From Cereibacter ovatus (GTDB taxonomy: Bacteria > Pseudomonadota > Alphaproteobacteria > Rhodobacterales > Rhodobacteraceae): DNA of 64,000 bases. The translations under genes and the position numbers were made by a program. The stretch spans positions 1 through 64,000 of the forward strand of contig NZ_OAOQ01000003.1 in NCBI RefSeq assembly GCF_900207575.1, given 5' to 3'. Positions 55,713 through 64,000 of the stretch are shown piece after piece (positions within the stretch are counted from its first letter, which is position 1; every line of letters starts with the position of its first letter). The notes beneath the pieces were generated by a model, which worked only from the letters and a program-made list of their open reading frames with translations, made no database searches and had not been told where the DNA came from.

Positions 55713-56987
55713 TCAGCCCAGCTTCAGGTTGTCGATGCCGACCAGCCGGTCGTAGAGCCAGTAAAGGATCAGGACGAGGCCGAGCAGCACCGCGGCAAGG
55801 GCGGCGGCAAGCGACCAGTTCAGGCTGTCTTGCATGTGGAAGGCGATCAGGTTCGAGATGAGCTGGCCCGATGCGCCACCGACGAGGGCCGGCGTGATGT
55901 AGTAGCCGACGCCAAGGATGAACACGAGCAGCGCGCCTGCGCCAATGCCGGGGAGGGTTTGCGGCAGGTAGACCCTGCGGAAGGCGGTCCAGCTGGAGGC
56001 GCCGAGCGAGCGGGCCGCCCGGACATAGGTGGGCGGGATCGGCCGCATCACCGAATAAAGCGGCAGGATCATGAACGGCAGCAGGATGTGGGTCATGGCG
56101 ATGATCGTGCCGGTCTGGTTGTAGATCATCTGCATGCGGTTCTGGTCGGTGATCAGCCCGGTCGCGACCAATGTGTTGTTCACCACGCCCTGACCTTGCA
56201 GCAGCACGATCCAGGACGTCGTGCGGACCAGAAGCGAGGTCCAGAACGGCAGCAGGACAAGGATCATCAGCAGGTTCGAAGCGCGCAGCGGCAGGGTTGC
56301 CAGCAGATGGGCAACCGGAAAGCCCAGAAGCAGGCAAAGGACAGTGATGAGGCCGGCGATCAGGAAGGTTCGCTGAAACAGCATCAGATACACGCGCCTC
56401 TCGGGCGGGGCCTGCACGATGTTGCCTTCGTTGTCCCGCGCCAGATCGACGGCGGCAAGGAAGAAGTTCGGCGAATAGGCTTGAGAGACCTGCCGCATCG
56501 TGCCCCAGAGCGTCGGGTCGGCCCATTTGGGATCGGCCTGAAGGATCGCTTCGCGGTAGGGTGGTTCGAACCCGCGGGCCTTGCGGCCGGTCGAGGTGAA
56601 AAGCGATCGCGTTCCCGGCATTTCATAGTTCACCCGGGTTCCGACAACGCCGACAGTCTTGGCCTTGGCTGCCGCCTGAAGGTCGGCGGCAAGGGCGGCA
56701 TAGGCGGCCTCGTCCGGGGCGGTTCCGGGTTCGGTCCGGGCGAACCACTGGCTGAGCAGCGGCATGTTCGCGGAAAAGCCGTCGTTATGGATCGAGCGGT
56801 GGAGCATCTGCCCGATCGGCACGATGAACGTGACGAGAATGAAAAGCAGCAATGGCAGAACCAGAAGAAAGGCACGGCGCCGGGCGCGGGCCTGTGCGCG
56901 GGCGAGTGCCGTCTTCAGCGGCCTGCCATCGGCCGTGGTGAGCCGCCCGGTCGGTTCGGCGGCAAGATCTGCGGTTGCGTCGGCCAT
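55713..56987 (-). CDS. Polyamine-type ABC transporter permease (PotB-like)
   Basis: A 424-residue permease, longer than usual because of a periplasmic insert (residues about 75-200, YAALAADLQAAAKAKTVGVV, LFTSTGRKARGFEPPYREAI) between membrane segments 1 and 2. The EAA loop is AARSLGASSWTAFRRVYLPQ followed by TLPG. This large-insert form is found in PotB-like proteins of alphaproteobacterial importers. The start at 56987 has AGGAGGG nearby upstream; the frame extends further without family text. Confidence 0.9.
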   Translation of the reverse strand: MADATADLAAEPTGRLTTADGRPLKTALARAQARARRRAFLLVLPLLLFILVTFIVPIGQMLHRSIHNDGFSANMPLLSQWFARTEPGTAPDEAAYAALAADLQAAAKAKTVGVVGTRVNYEMPGTRSLFTSTGRKARGFEPPYREAILQADPKWADPTLWGTMRQVSQAYSPNFFLAAVDLARDNEGNIVQAPPERRVYLMLFQRTFLIAGLITVLCLLLGFPVAHLLATLPLRASNLLMILVLLPFWTSLLVRTTSWIVLLQGQGVVNNTLVATGLITDQNRMQMIYNQTGTIIAMTHILLPFMILPLYSVMRPIPPTYVRAARSLGASSWTAFRRVYLPQTLPGIGAGALLVFILGVGYYITPALVGGASGQLISNLIAFHMQDSLNWSLAAALAAVLLGLVLILYWLYDRLVGIDNLKLG

Positions 56988-57040
56988 CCCAGCCCTCCTT
57001 CTGGAGTGGCGCACGCCCCTGGGGACGTGCGCCGCCCGGA

Positions 57041-58114
57041 TCAGTTTGCGAGCCAAGCGTTGAAGCGTTCGGCCAGTTCGGCCTCGTGATCGACCCAGAA
57101 CTCGTAGGACGAGGGCAGCGCGTTGGTCAGGTTGGCCGCGGCGGTGGGCATGTGCGGCGCCATCTCGGTCTTGCCGTCCTGGAACAGGCCGACCAGCGGA
57201 CCCGAGGATTTGCGCGCCGGGCCGTAGCTGATCCATTTGGCCTGATCGGCCAGGGGCTGGGTTCCGGTGGCGAAGGCCACGAACTTCTTGGCCGCCTCCA
57301 GGTTGGCGGCGCCTTTCGGGATCACGAACAGGTCGTATTCATAAACCTGACCGTCCCAGATCGCGACGAAGGGTTTGTTCTCGGTCACGGCGGCGGCGAA
57401 GATCCGGCCGTTATAGGCGGTGGTCATCGCCACTTCGCCATCGGCAAGAAGCTGGACGGGTTGGGCGCCGGCTTCCCACCACACGATCTGGCCTTTGACC
57501 GAATCGAGCTTGGCAAAGGCGCGTTCCACGCCTTCGGGGGTGCCCAGCACGTCATAGACCTCGGCCGCGGGCACGCCGTCGCCCATCAGCGCCATTTCCA
57601 GCGTGGTCTTGGCGCTTTTCCACATCGCGCGTTTGCCGGGGAATTTCGCGGTATCGAAGAAATCGCCAATCGTCGCGGGCTTGTCGTCCGGGAATTTCGA
57701 GGCGTCATAAGCCACGACCATCGAATAGACGATGTTGCCCACGGCACAATCGCTGAGCGCGCCGGGCAGGAAGTCTTCGGTCGCCGGGGTGCCATCGGGG
57801 GCGGGCGGCAGGCTGGCCGGGTCGATCTCTTCCAGCTGGCCTTCGTCGCACAGCCGAACCGCGTCCGAGGTGTTCACATCCGCCACATCGACGCTGACGT
57901 TGTTGGCCTCGACCATCGCTTTCAACGGCGTGGCCGGGTTGTCGGCATCGACCGAGATCACATTGATCCCGGTCGCGGCGGTGAAGGGTTTGTGGAACGC
58001 TTCTACCTGGCTGACGGTATAGGCGCCACCCCAGGACATCACCGTGATTTCTTCTGCCGAGGCCGCGAAGGCCACGGCGGTCAGGGCCGAGGAAAGAACG
58101 AGGGCCGTTTTCAT
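57041..58114 (-). CDS. Polyamine-type periplasmic binding protein
   Basis: The 357-residue protein begins with a signal peptide (MKTALVLSSALTAVAFAASA, cut probably after ASA). It continues as a PotD/PotF-type binding protein: EITVMSWGGAYTVSQVEAFH, CAVGNIVYSMVVAYDASKFP, VWWEAGAQPVQLLADGEVAM and FVAFATGTQPLADQAKWISY. It delivers substrate to the two permeases. A GGGAGAAG site precedes the ATG at 58114. It is the second gene of the operon. Confidence 0.92.
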   Translation of the reverse strand: MKTALVLSSALTAVAFAASAEEITVMSWGGAYTVSQVEAFHKPFTAATGINVISVDADNPATPLKAMVEANNVSVDVADVNTSDAVRLCDEGQLEEIDPASLPPAPDGTPATEDFLPGALSDCAVGNIVYSMVVAYDASKFPDDKPATIGDFFDTAKFPGKRAMWKSAKTTLEMALMGDGVPAAEVYDVLGTPEGVERAFAKLDSVKGQIVWWEAGAQPVQLLADGEVAMTTAYNGRIFAAAVTENKPFVAIWDGQVYEYDLFVIPKGAANLEAAKKFVAFATGTQPLADQAKWISYGPARKSSGPLVGLFQDGKTEMAPHMPTAAANLTNALPSSYEFWVDHEAELAERFNAWLAN

Positions 58115-58179
58115 CAAGTCTTCTCCCATGTTGCGAAGTTTTATTGGCCGCAACCTGCGGCGGGTCCGTTACGACGGAG

Positions 58180-59283
58180 TTAAAGCGGATCGAGCGCGCG
58201 GGCGTCCTGCGGCGCCCAGCCGATCCGGATCTTTTCACCGGGTTCCAACATCCGCTGGCCCAGCGTGTTTCGGCTTTTGATCACGAATTCCTCGGACCCG
58301 GCCACCTTCAGGCGGGTGCGGAAGATGTCGCCCATATAGATGAACTCCATCACCTCGGCATCGATCAGGTGGGCGTTCGGGGGCAGCATCTCGGGCTTGA
58401 ACTCGACTCGTTCGGGCCGGATCGAGACCAGCGTCTTCTGCCCCTGACGCGACACGTTCACCGGCGTCGCGTCGATCAGCTCGCCCGTGGCAAGACGGAC
58501 CAGCGCGCGACCCTCGGCGATCTCTTCGACCGTGCCGGGCAACTTGTTGTTCTCGCCGATGAAGCCCGCGACAAAGCTGTTCTGGGGCCGTTCGTAAAGA
58601 TCCGAGGGCGGGGCCAGCTGCTGGATGCGGCCATCGTTGAACACGGCGATCCGGTCCGACATGGTCAGCGCCTCGCCTTGATCGTGGGTGACATAAACCA
58701 CCGTGATCCCAAGGGTTTCGTGCAGATGCTTGATCTCGAACTGCATGTGTTCACGCAACTGCTTGTCCAGTGCGCCCAGCGGTTCGTCCATCAGCACAAG
58801 CTTGGGGTCGAACACCAGCGCGCGGGCCAAGGCGATCCGCTGCTGCTGGCCGCCCGAAAGCTGCGCCGGGCGACGGTTGGCGAAGGCCCCCATCTGCACC
58901 ATGTCGAGCGCACGACGGATCTTCTGTTCGCGATCGGCCTTGCCGATGCCGCGCACTTCCAGCGGAAAGGAAAGATTCTCGCCCACCGTCATATGCGGAA
59001 ACAGCGCATAGTTCTGGAACACCATGCCGATCCCGCGCTTATGTGGCGGAACCGAGTTGATCGGCCGCCCATCCAGCCGGATCTCGCCATGAGTTGCGGT
59101 CTCGAAGCCTGCCAGCATCATCAGGCAGGTCGTCTTGCCAGAGCCGGACGGCCCGAGCATCGTCAGGAACTCGCCCTTCGAGATTGCCAGATTGAGATCT
59201 TTGACGACGAGCGACTCGCCGTCATAGCTTTTTTGCACATGTTCGAATACGACGAATCCGTCGTTTCGGGTAGAAGACACCAC
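58180..59283 (-). CDS. Polyamine-type ABC transporter ATPase (PotA-like)
   Basis: The 367-residue ATPase has Walker A LGPSGSGKTTCLMMLAGFET, signature LSGGQQQRIALARAL, Walker B VLMDEPLGALD and the switch His in VYVTHDQGEAL. A C-terminal TOBE domain (IRPERVEFKPEMLPPNAHLI onward) identifies the PotA/MalK type. It heads the importer operon. A possible promoter lies 50-78 bases upstream. Confidence 0.94.
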   Translation of the reverse strand: MVSSTRNDGFVVFEHVQKSYDGESLVVKDLNLAISKGEFLTMLGPSGSGKTTCLMMLAGFETATHGEIRLDGRPINSVPPHKRGIGMVFQNYALFPHMTVGENLSFPLEVRGIGKADREQKIRRALDMVQMGAFANRRPAQLSGGQQQRIALARALVFDPKLVLMDEPLGALDKQLREHMQFEIKHLHETLGITVVYVTHDQGEALTMSDRIAVFNDGRIQQLAPPSDLYERPQNSFVAGFIGENNKLPGTVEEIAEGRALVRLATGELIDATPVNVSRQGQKTLVSIRPERVEFKPEMLPPNAHLIDAEVMEFIYMGDIFRTRLKVAGSEEFVIKSRNTLGQRMLEPGEKIRIGWAPQDARALDPL

Positions 59284-59332
59284 CCCAGTCTCCCCATCTT
59301 GAACCGGCAGGTTTCCTGCACTCGTTGGTTTG

Positions 59333-59361
59333 TTTAAAGCTGAACGGTCCCCTCAATGCAA
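59333..59361 (-). promoter_or_regulatory. Putative promoter of the ABC importer operon
   Basis: On the minus strand TTGCAT (59356-59361) and TTTAAA (59333-59338) are separated by exactly 17 bases. The region is AT-rich compared with its surroundings. Confidence 0.4.
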
Positions 59362-59527
59362 TCTTGTTATGCACAGGAAAAGGGAGGGGCCTGAACTGCC
59401 ATCTGCATGAGCAGCTTGCACGCCGGCTGGCGCAGCGATGCGCCGGGATGCGAACACGCACCCACCGAATGCGACGGATTTGTGAGGATAACGTCGCGGA
59501 CCACTGCACGACGGCGCCAGAAACACC

Positions 59528-59552
59528 AAAGGCGGCCCTAGGGGCCGCCTTC
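59528..59552 (-). terminator. Terminator after tRNA-Leu
   Basis: AAGGCGGCCC and GGGGCCGCCTT form a long GC-rich stem (palindromic with a TA centre), 19 bases beyond the tRNA 3' end; on the minus strand it is followed by TTTGG. Confidence 0.7.
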
Positions 59553-59570
59553 TGGCGTTCTTCAAAAGAT

Positions 59571-59657
59571 TGGTGCGGTCGAGAAGACTCGAACTTCCAC
59601 GGGAGTTACCCCACAGCGACCTCAACGCTGCGCGTCTACCAATTCCGCCACGACCGC
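59571..59657 (-). tRNA. tRNA-Leu (anticodon GAG)
   Basis: Read on the minus strand this is an 87-base class II tRNA. The acceptor stem GCGGTCG pairs with CGACCGC, and CCA is encoded. The D arm TGGCGGAATTGGTAGACGCG, the anticodon stem CAGCG/CGCTG with loop TTGAGGT (anticodon GAG), a long variable arm (TGGGGTAACTCCCG) and T loop TTCGAGT are all present. Confidence 0.95.
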
Positions 59658-59778
59658 ACTGTCTTGACTTGGTGGCGGGTTCTTAGCCAAGCGCGCCGCC
59701 GAAGAAAAGCGAAATTTTCGGGTCTCCGGCAAATTGACAGGGCAAGGGATGCTCTGTCGCACCCCCTGCCCTGTCACC

Positions 59779-61314
59779 TCACTGGCCAAGCAGCAGGAAA
59801 GGCAGGCGCGCCGCTGCCGAAACCGCCTTGGTGCCGGCCTCGGCCACGGCTGCGGCCGGCTGCGCGGCCACCGCCGTCACCGGGGCGGATGGCGCAGGAT
59901 CAGCCACGTCGGCCACCGTCACCGGCGCCACGGGCGCGGACGGAACCGGAACCGGGGCCGCTGCCTCGATCACAGGGGCCGCGGGGGGGGCAAAGGCGGG
60001 CAGCGATGGCTGAAGCAGATCCACCCGGCCACCGATCGTATAGGCGGCCTTGCGAATCACCTCGGTCCGGTCGGGCATCCCCTGCCCGAACACCGCGCCG
60101 CCGGTCTGCGCCGCATCCAGCCCCATCTGATACCAGTCGAGCGCCAGATCCGGCCGCGGGCTGGCGCCGAATCCCTGTGCCAGATGGTGGCCCAACAGTT
60201 CGGCATAGCCCTTCTGGCCCAGCGCCGTCAGCAGCAGCGCCGACCCGATCGCCACATCCATCGAATCGCTGGCATAGCCAACACCAAGGCAGATCCGCGC
60301 CGTCCCGGTCAGCTGCGCCGGCGACTGACCGCTGGCCAGCACAAACGAGGACACCTGTTTCAGCACCGTATCCCGAGGTTCCAGCGACAGCGCCGCCACC
60401 TGCTCGCGCAGGACCGGGCCATAGCCCTGACACTGATCCGCGATCTGTTGCGGCGTGAAGCCCGCCACCTGCCGGGACAACTCCTCGCTGGACGAAATGG
60501 CAAAGCTGCGGGCCAGACAGAACTGCTCGTCCAGCGCAAACCCCGCATCGGTCATCGCGGCGGATGTGGTGTAGCCGCCGTTGGCATTCGTCCGCAGCCC
60601 GACCGAGTTGCAGTGCGAGGCAAGCGACACCATCGTGCCGCCCGCACCAAGGAACGAGGGCAGTTGCGGCGCGGCCTCGGCCGCCGGAACCGGCGCCGGC
60701 ATCGGCAGTTCAGGCAGCGCGGTCGCAGCGGCGGTCCCCACGGCAGCCGCCGCCGGCGCCATCGGCATGACCGGGGTCATCGCCATCGGCATTCCCGCGG
60801 GCTGGCTGGGAATTCCCGCCATCTCGTCGCGCTGCATCAGCAACAGGCCGCGCATCCCCTGCGGGTGGGTGGCAACCGCCTGCGCCACCATCGGCCCACC
60901 CGCCACGCCGCGGTGATAGGCGGTGGTCAGCAGCGTGCGTTCATAATCCGTCAACTGGCCGGTGGGCGGATAGCCAAGCAGCACCTGATACTGCGACACG
61001 GCCGATCGCGACCGCTGGCCCAGCACCCCGTCCACCGTGCCCACGTTGTAGCCGAAATAGTTCAGTGCGCTCTGCACTTCCTTGTTGGACTCGCGTTGCG
61101 CGGTCGACATCGAAGGACGGGTGCTGCGCGGTGTATGGCGCTGAGGCTGCGCCTGTTCCCGGCGGCGGTTCTGGTCGTTGGCGATCGCATGGCCAAGGAT
61201 GCCGCCGATCAGCGCGCCGGCAATGGCGTCCCCGGCATCGGCCATCACCGGCTCGGCCGGCGCCAGCCCAATGACCGCCGCAAGACTGGCGGTGGCGACG
61301 GATTTAAAATACAT
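59779..61314 (-). CDS. Exported protein with peptidoglycan-binding domain
   Basis: The 511-residue protein starts with a signal peptide ([20 protein letters not shown].., cut near EPVMADA). A glycine-zipper-like segment ([19 protein letters not shown]) follows, then a PG_binding_1 domain at about residues 78-135 ([31 protein letters not shown]). The large C-terminal part (residues 240-460) has four or more conserved-looking Cys and helical text ([32 protein letters not shown]) that I cannot assign. The last 50 residues are Ala/Pro/Val-rich. It is probably a periplasmic or outer-membrane-associated protein with a wall-linked role. Confidence 0.75.
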   Translation of the reverse strand: MYFKSVATASLAAVIGLAPAEPVMADAGDAIAGALIGGILGHAIANDQNRRREQAQPQRHTPRSTRPSMSTAQRESNKEVQSALNYFGYNVGTVDGVLGQRSRSAVSQYQVLLGYPPTGQLTDYERTLLTTAYHRGVAGGPMVAQAVATHPQGMRGLLLMQRDEMAGIPSQPAGMPMAMTPVMPMAPAAAAVGTAAATALPELPMPAPVPAAEAAPQLPSFLGAGGTMVSLASHCNSVGLRTNANGGYTTSAAMTDAGFALDEQFCLARSFAISSSEELSRQVAGFTPQQIADQCQGYGPVLREQVAALSLEPRDTVLKQVSSFVLASGQSPAQLTGTARICLGVGYASDSMDVAIGSALLLTALGQKGYAELLGHHLAQGFGASPRPDLALDWYQMGLDAAQTGGAVFGQGMPDRTEVIRKAAYTIGGRVDLLQPSLPAFAPPAAPVIEAAAPVPVPSAPVAPVTVADVADPAPSAPVTAVAAQPAAAVAEAGTKAVSAAARLPFLLLGQ

Positions 61315-61416
61315 AGGAACTCTCCCGGCAAACGTAGCTTCACAGTCAGGCTAGCACGGGTTACGCCGCCTTCGCGGTTTTTTTTGGGTGGTTTTGGCTG
61401 GAATGAGGCCAAGCAC

Positions 61417-62076
61417 ATGACAAACCCCGTTGAATGGTCGGTGCTGCCCGGCCTGCAACCCTATGCCGAAACGCTTGCCGCGATGGAGACCCGCGCCGCG
61501 GCGATCCGAACCGGCACCGCGGCCGAGGCGGTCTGGCTGCTGGAACATCCGCCGCTCTACACCGCCGGCACCTCGGCCCGGGCCGAGGATCTGGTGGCCC
61601 CCGACCGCTTTCCGGTCCATGTCGCCGGGCGCGGCGGGCAGTATACCTATCACGGACCCGGCCAGCGCGTGGCTTATGTCATGCTGGACGTCGACCGCCG
61701 AGGCCGCGATGTCCGCCGGTTCGTCGCCGCGCTGGAGGACTGGGTGATCGACACGCTGGCCCAGTTCAACGTAAAAGGCGAACGTCGCGCGGGCCGGGTG
61801 GGGGTCTGGGTCGTGCGCCCCGACCGCCCCGCAAACCCCGACGGCACCCCGCGCGAGGACAAGATCGCCGCCATCGGCGTCAAACTGCGCCGCTGGGTCA
61901 GCTTTCACGGCATCTCGATCAACGTCGAACCCGATCTTTCCCATTTCGACGGCATCGTGCCCTGCGGCATCCGCGAACATGGCGTCACCAGCCTTGTCGA
62001 TCTGGGGCTTCCGGTGACCATGGCCGACCTTGACGCCGCACTGATGCAGTGCTTTCCACGGCATTTCCCCGACTAA
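61417..62076 (+). CDS. lipB: Octanoyl-ACP:protein transferase LipB
   Basis: The 219-residue enzyme moves octanoyl groups from ACP to lipoyl domains, the first step of lipoate attachment. Visible are [33 protein letters not shown], the conserved Lys149 in [19 protein letters not shown] and catalytic Cys183 in [15 protein letters not shown]. Its products here would include the lipoyl domains of PdhB and PdhC. The start at 61417 is the first ATG consistent with the family. Confidence 0.95.
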   Translation: MTNPVEWSVLPGLQPYAETLAAMETRAAAIRTGTAAEAVWLLEHPPLYTAGTSARAEDLVAPDRFPVHVAGRGGQYTYHGPGQRVAYVMLDVDRRGRDVRRFVAALEDWVIDTLAQFNVKGERRAGRVGVWVVRPDRPANPDGTPREDKIAAIGVKLRRWVSFHGISINVEPDLSHFDGIVPCGIREHGVTSLVDLGLPVTMADLDAALMQCFPRHFPD

Positions 62077-62258
62077 GCCCCCCCGGCCTTACAAGGTATT
62101 GTCCAGACTGCCCCCGGCCGCGCCACGGGGCGGAAAAGACAAATCCTCTCACACGGAAAATTTGCCTCGCAGTCCTTTCGCCCTAGAAATCTGAATAAAG
62201 GCGCCGGTGACGGGGCGGCTGGCGTCCGGTCGGAACACAGCACGCGGGGAGGCGAGCC

Positions 62259-63956
62259 ATGGCCGATGCAGCCATCGAGGGCCACGAAGACCGGCGGGGG
62301 TTCTTCACCCGCTGGCTGATGTCGACGAACCACAAGGATATCGGGATCCTCTATCTGGTCACCGGCGGGCTTGTCGGGCTGATCTCGGTGGCCTTCACCG
62401 TCTACATGCGGATGGAACTGATGGCGCCCGGCGTGCAGTTCATGTGCGCCGAACATCTGGATGCGGGCCTGCTGCGCGGCTTCCTGCAATCGCTTTGGCC
62501 GTCATCGATCGCAAGTTGCACCCCGAACGGCCATGTCTGGAACGTGATGATCACCGCCCACGGCATCCTGATAATGTTCTTCGTGGTGATCCCGGCCCTG
62601 TTCGGCGGATTTGGCAACTACTTCATGCCGTTGCACATCGGCGCGCCCGACATGGCCTTTCCGCGGATGAACAACCTGTCGTTCTGGCTTTATGTGGCGG
62701 GAACCTCGCTGGCGGTGGCGTCGCTGTTCGCGCCGGGCGGCAACGGACAGTTGGGATCAGGGATCGGCTGGGTGCTTTATCCACCGCTTTCGACCTCGGA
62801 AACCGGCTATTCCACCGACCTTGCGATCTTTGCGGTGCATCTGTCGGGGGCCTCGTCGATCCTTGGCGCGATCAACATGATCACCACATTCCTGAACATG
62901 CGGGCGCCGGGCATGACCATGCACAAGGTGCCGCTGTTCGCGTGGTCGATCTTTGTCACCGCCTGGCTGATCCTTCTGGCGCTGCCGGTGCTGGCGGGCG
63001 CCATCACCATGCTGCTGACCGACCGCAATTTCGGCACCACCTTCTTCCAGCCCGAAGGCGGCGGCGATCCGGTGCTTTACCAGCATATCCTGTGGTTCTT
63101 CGGCCACCCCGAGGTCTATATCATTGTTCTGCCCGCCTTCGGCATCGTCAGCCATGTGATCGCGACCTTTTCCAGAAAGCCGATCTTCGGCTATCTGCCG
63201 ATGGTCTATGCGATGGTGGCCATCGGCGTGCTGGGCTTCGTGGTCTGGGCGCATCACATGTATACGGCAGGCATGAGCCTGACCCAGCAAAGCTATTTCA
63301 TGCTGGCCACGATGGTGATCGCGGTGCCCACGGGGATCAAGATCTTTTCGTGGATCGCGACGATGTGGGGCGGCTCGATCGACCTGCGGACGCCGATGCT
63401 GTGGGCGCTGGGGTTCTTGTTCCTGTTCACCGTGGGCGGCGTGACAGGGGTCGTTCTCAGTCAGGCCAGCGTCGACCGCTATTACCACGACACCTATTAT
63501 GTCGTGGCGCATTTCCACTATGTCATGAGCCTTGGCGCCGTGTTCGGGATCTTTGCCGGGATCTATTTCTGGATCGGCAAGATGTCCGGCAGGCACTATC
63601 CCGAATGGGCCGGCAAGCTGCATTTCTGGATGATGTTCGTCGGCGCGAATCTGACCTTCTTCCCCCAGCACTTCCTGGGCCGGCAGGGGATGCCGCGGCG
63701 CTATATCGACTATCCCGAGGCTTTCGCGACCTGGAACATGGTCTCGTCGCTCGGGGCGTTCCTGTCCTTTGCCTCGTTCCTGTTCTTTCTGGGCGTGATG
63801 GCCCATACCCTGACGCGGGGCGCCCGGATCACGGGGACGAACTACTGGAACGACCACGCCGACACGCTGGAATGGACGCTGCCCTGCCCCCCGCCCGAGC
63901 ACACGTTCGAAAACCTGCCCCGTCGTGAAGATTGGGACCGCAGCCACGCCCACTGA
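62259..63956 (+). CDS. ctaD: Cytochrome c oxidase subunit I (aa3 type)
   Basis: A 565-residue, twelve-helix haem-copper oxidase subunit. Haem and copper ligands are visible: [13 protein letters not shown] (haem a His), [20 protein letters not shown] (CuB His cross-linked to Tyr), HHMYTAG, and [20 protein letters not shown] (haem a3/haem a His). [20 protein letters not shown] and [20 protein letters not shown]-type text (here [10 protein letters not shown]) are family standard. The gene stands alone, without subunits II/III next to it before the window ends. Confidence 0.97.
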   Translation: MADAAIEGHEDRRGFFTRWLMSTNHKDIGILYLVTGGLVGLISVAFTVYMRMELMAPGVQFMCAEHLDAGLLRGFLQSLWPSSIASCTPNGHVWNVMITAHGILIMFFVVIPALFGGFGNYFMPLHIGAPDMAFPRMNNLSFWLYVAGTSLAVASLFAPGGNGQLGSGIGWVLYPPLSTSETGYSTDLAIFAVHLSGASSILGAINMITTFLNMRAPGMTMHKVPLFAWSIFVTAWLILLALPVLAGAITMLLTDRNFGTTFFQPEGGGDPVLYQHILWFFGHPEVYIIVLPAFGIVSHVIATFSRKPIFGYLPMVYAMVAIGVLGFVVWAHHMYTAGMSLTQQSYFMLATMVIAVPTGIKIFSWIATMWGGSIDLRTPMLWALGFLFLFTVGGVTGVVLSQASVDRYYHDTYYVVAHFHYVMSLGAVFGIFAGIYFWIGKMSGRHYPEWAGKLHFWMMFVGANLTFFPQHFLGRQGMPRRYIDYPEAFATWNMVSSLGAFLSFASFLFFLGVMAHTLTRGARITGTNYWNDHADTLEWTLPCPPPEHTFENLPRREDWDRSHAH

Positions 63957-64000
63957 CGACAGGGCCCGGCCGGGAGAAGCGCCGCTCGGGGCCATCGAGG

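Noticed and set aside
61363-61386. Hairpin CCGCCTTCGCGG followed by eight T upstream of lipB
   Set aside because: The stem is only 4 bp and no plus-strand gene ends before it; it is more likely a chance T-tract in the divergent promoter region.

Overview
The window is GC-rich chromosomal DNA of an alphaproteobacterium, most likely Rhodobacteraceae (Rhodobacter/Paracoccus relatives). The evidence is codon use, a class II ribonucleotide reductase (nrdJ), a pyruvate dehydrogenase E1-beta with its own lipoyl domain, an aa3-type oxidase subunit I (ctaD), and above all a full gene transfer agent (GTA) structural cluster of the Rhodobacter capsulatus type lying between cysE and mltG/fabF.

Region 1 (1-7.1 kb) is a patchwork. 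It begins inside an IS1182-like transposase, then holds a C-terminally cut AAA ATPase, ends and fragments of several insertion sequences, a truncated hypothetical gene, an N-terminally cut DUF900 hydrolase and a sigma-54 AAA fragment. An intact four-gene operon follows: ArsR-type regulator, ArsP-like permease, small thioredoxin and DUF2703 protein. After it come remnants of a second ArsR regulator.

Region 2 (7.1-26.2 kb) is core metabolism: SleB-type hydrolase lipoprotein, nrdJ (with palindromes resembling NrdR boxes), fur, an EamA exporter, eno, anmK/tyrS (divergent), two tandem cyclophilins, pgk, a class I aldolase, ftsB, pdhA-pdhB-pdhC and cysE. It is rich in lower glycolysis and pyruvate oxidation genes.

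Region 3 (26.2-40.5 kb, all on the minus strand) is the GTA cluster, read from g1 (small terminase) at 40.3 kb to g15 at 26.5 kb. It has packaging, portal, protease, capsid, connector, tail, tape measure and baseplate genes. All reading frames look intact and many overlap as ATGA or TGATG. A promoter-like region precedes g1 and a strong hairpin follows the capsid gene.

Region 4 (40.5-47.6 kb) is the fatty-acid locus fabG-acpP / fabF-mltG, split by an insert of about 3 kb. The insert carries a tyrosine recombinase, an unrecognised phage/plasmid-like gene and a small ORF, and is bordered by direct and inverted repeats.

Region 5 (47.9-64 kb) holds alr, an MlaE/MlaF transporter pair with a PqiA-like membrane protein, radA, cvpA, purF, a four-gene polyamine-type ABC importer, a tRNA-Leu(GAG), a peptidoglycan-binding-domain protein, lipB and ctaD. 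Three copies of a dispersed intergenic motif (CATTCTGG...AAATATCC) occur at 17.4, 21.4 and 55.7 kb.

No CRISPR array, rRNA operon or replication origin was seen. The best candidates for further work are the acpP|fabF insertion with its complex borders, the GTA cluster with its accessory gene and control elements, and the ArsP/thioredoxin/DUF2703 operon kept intact among gene fragments.
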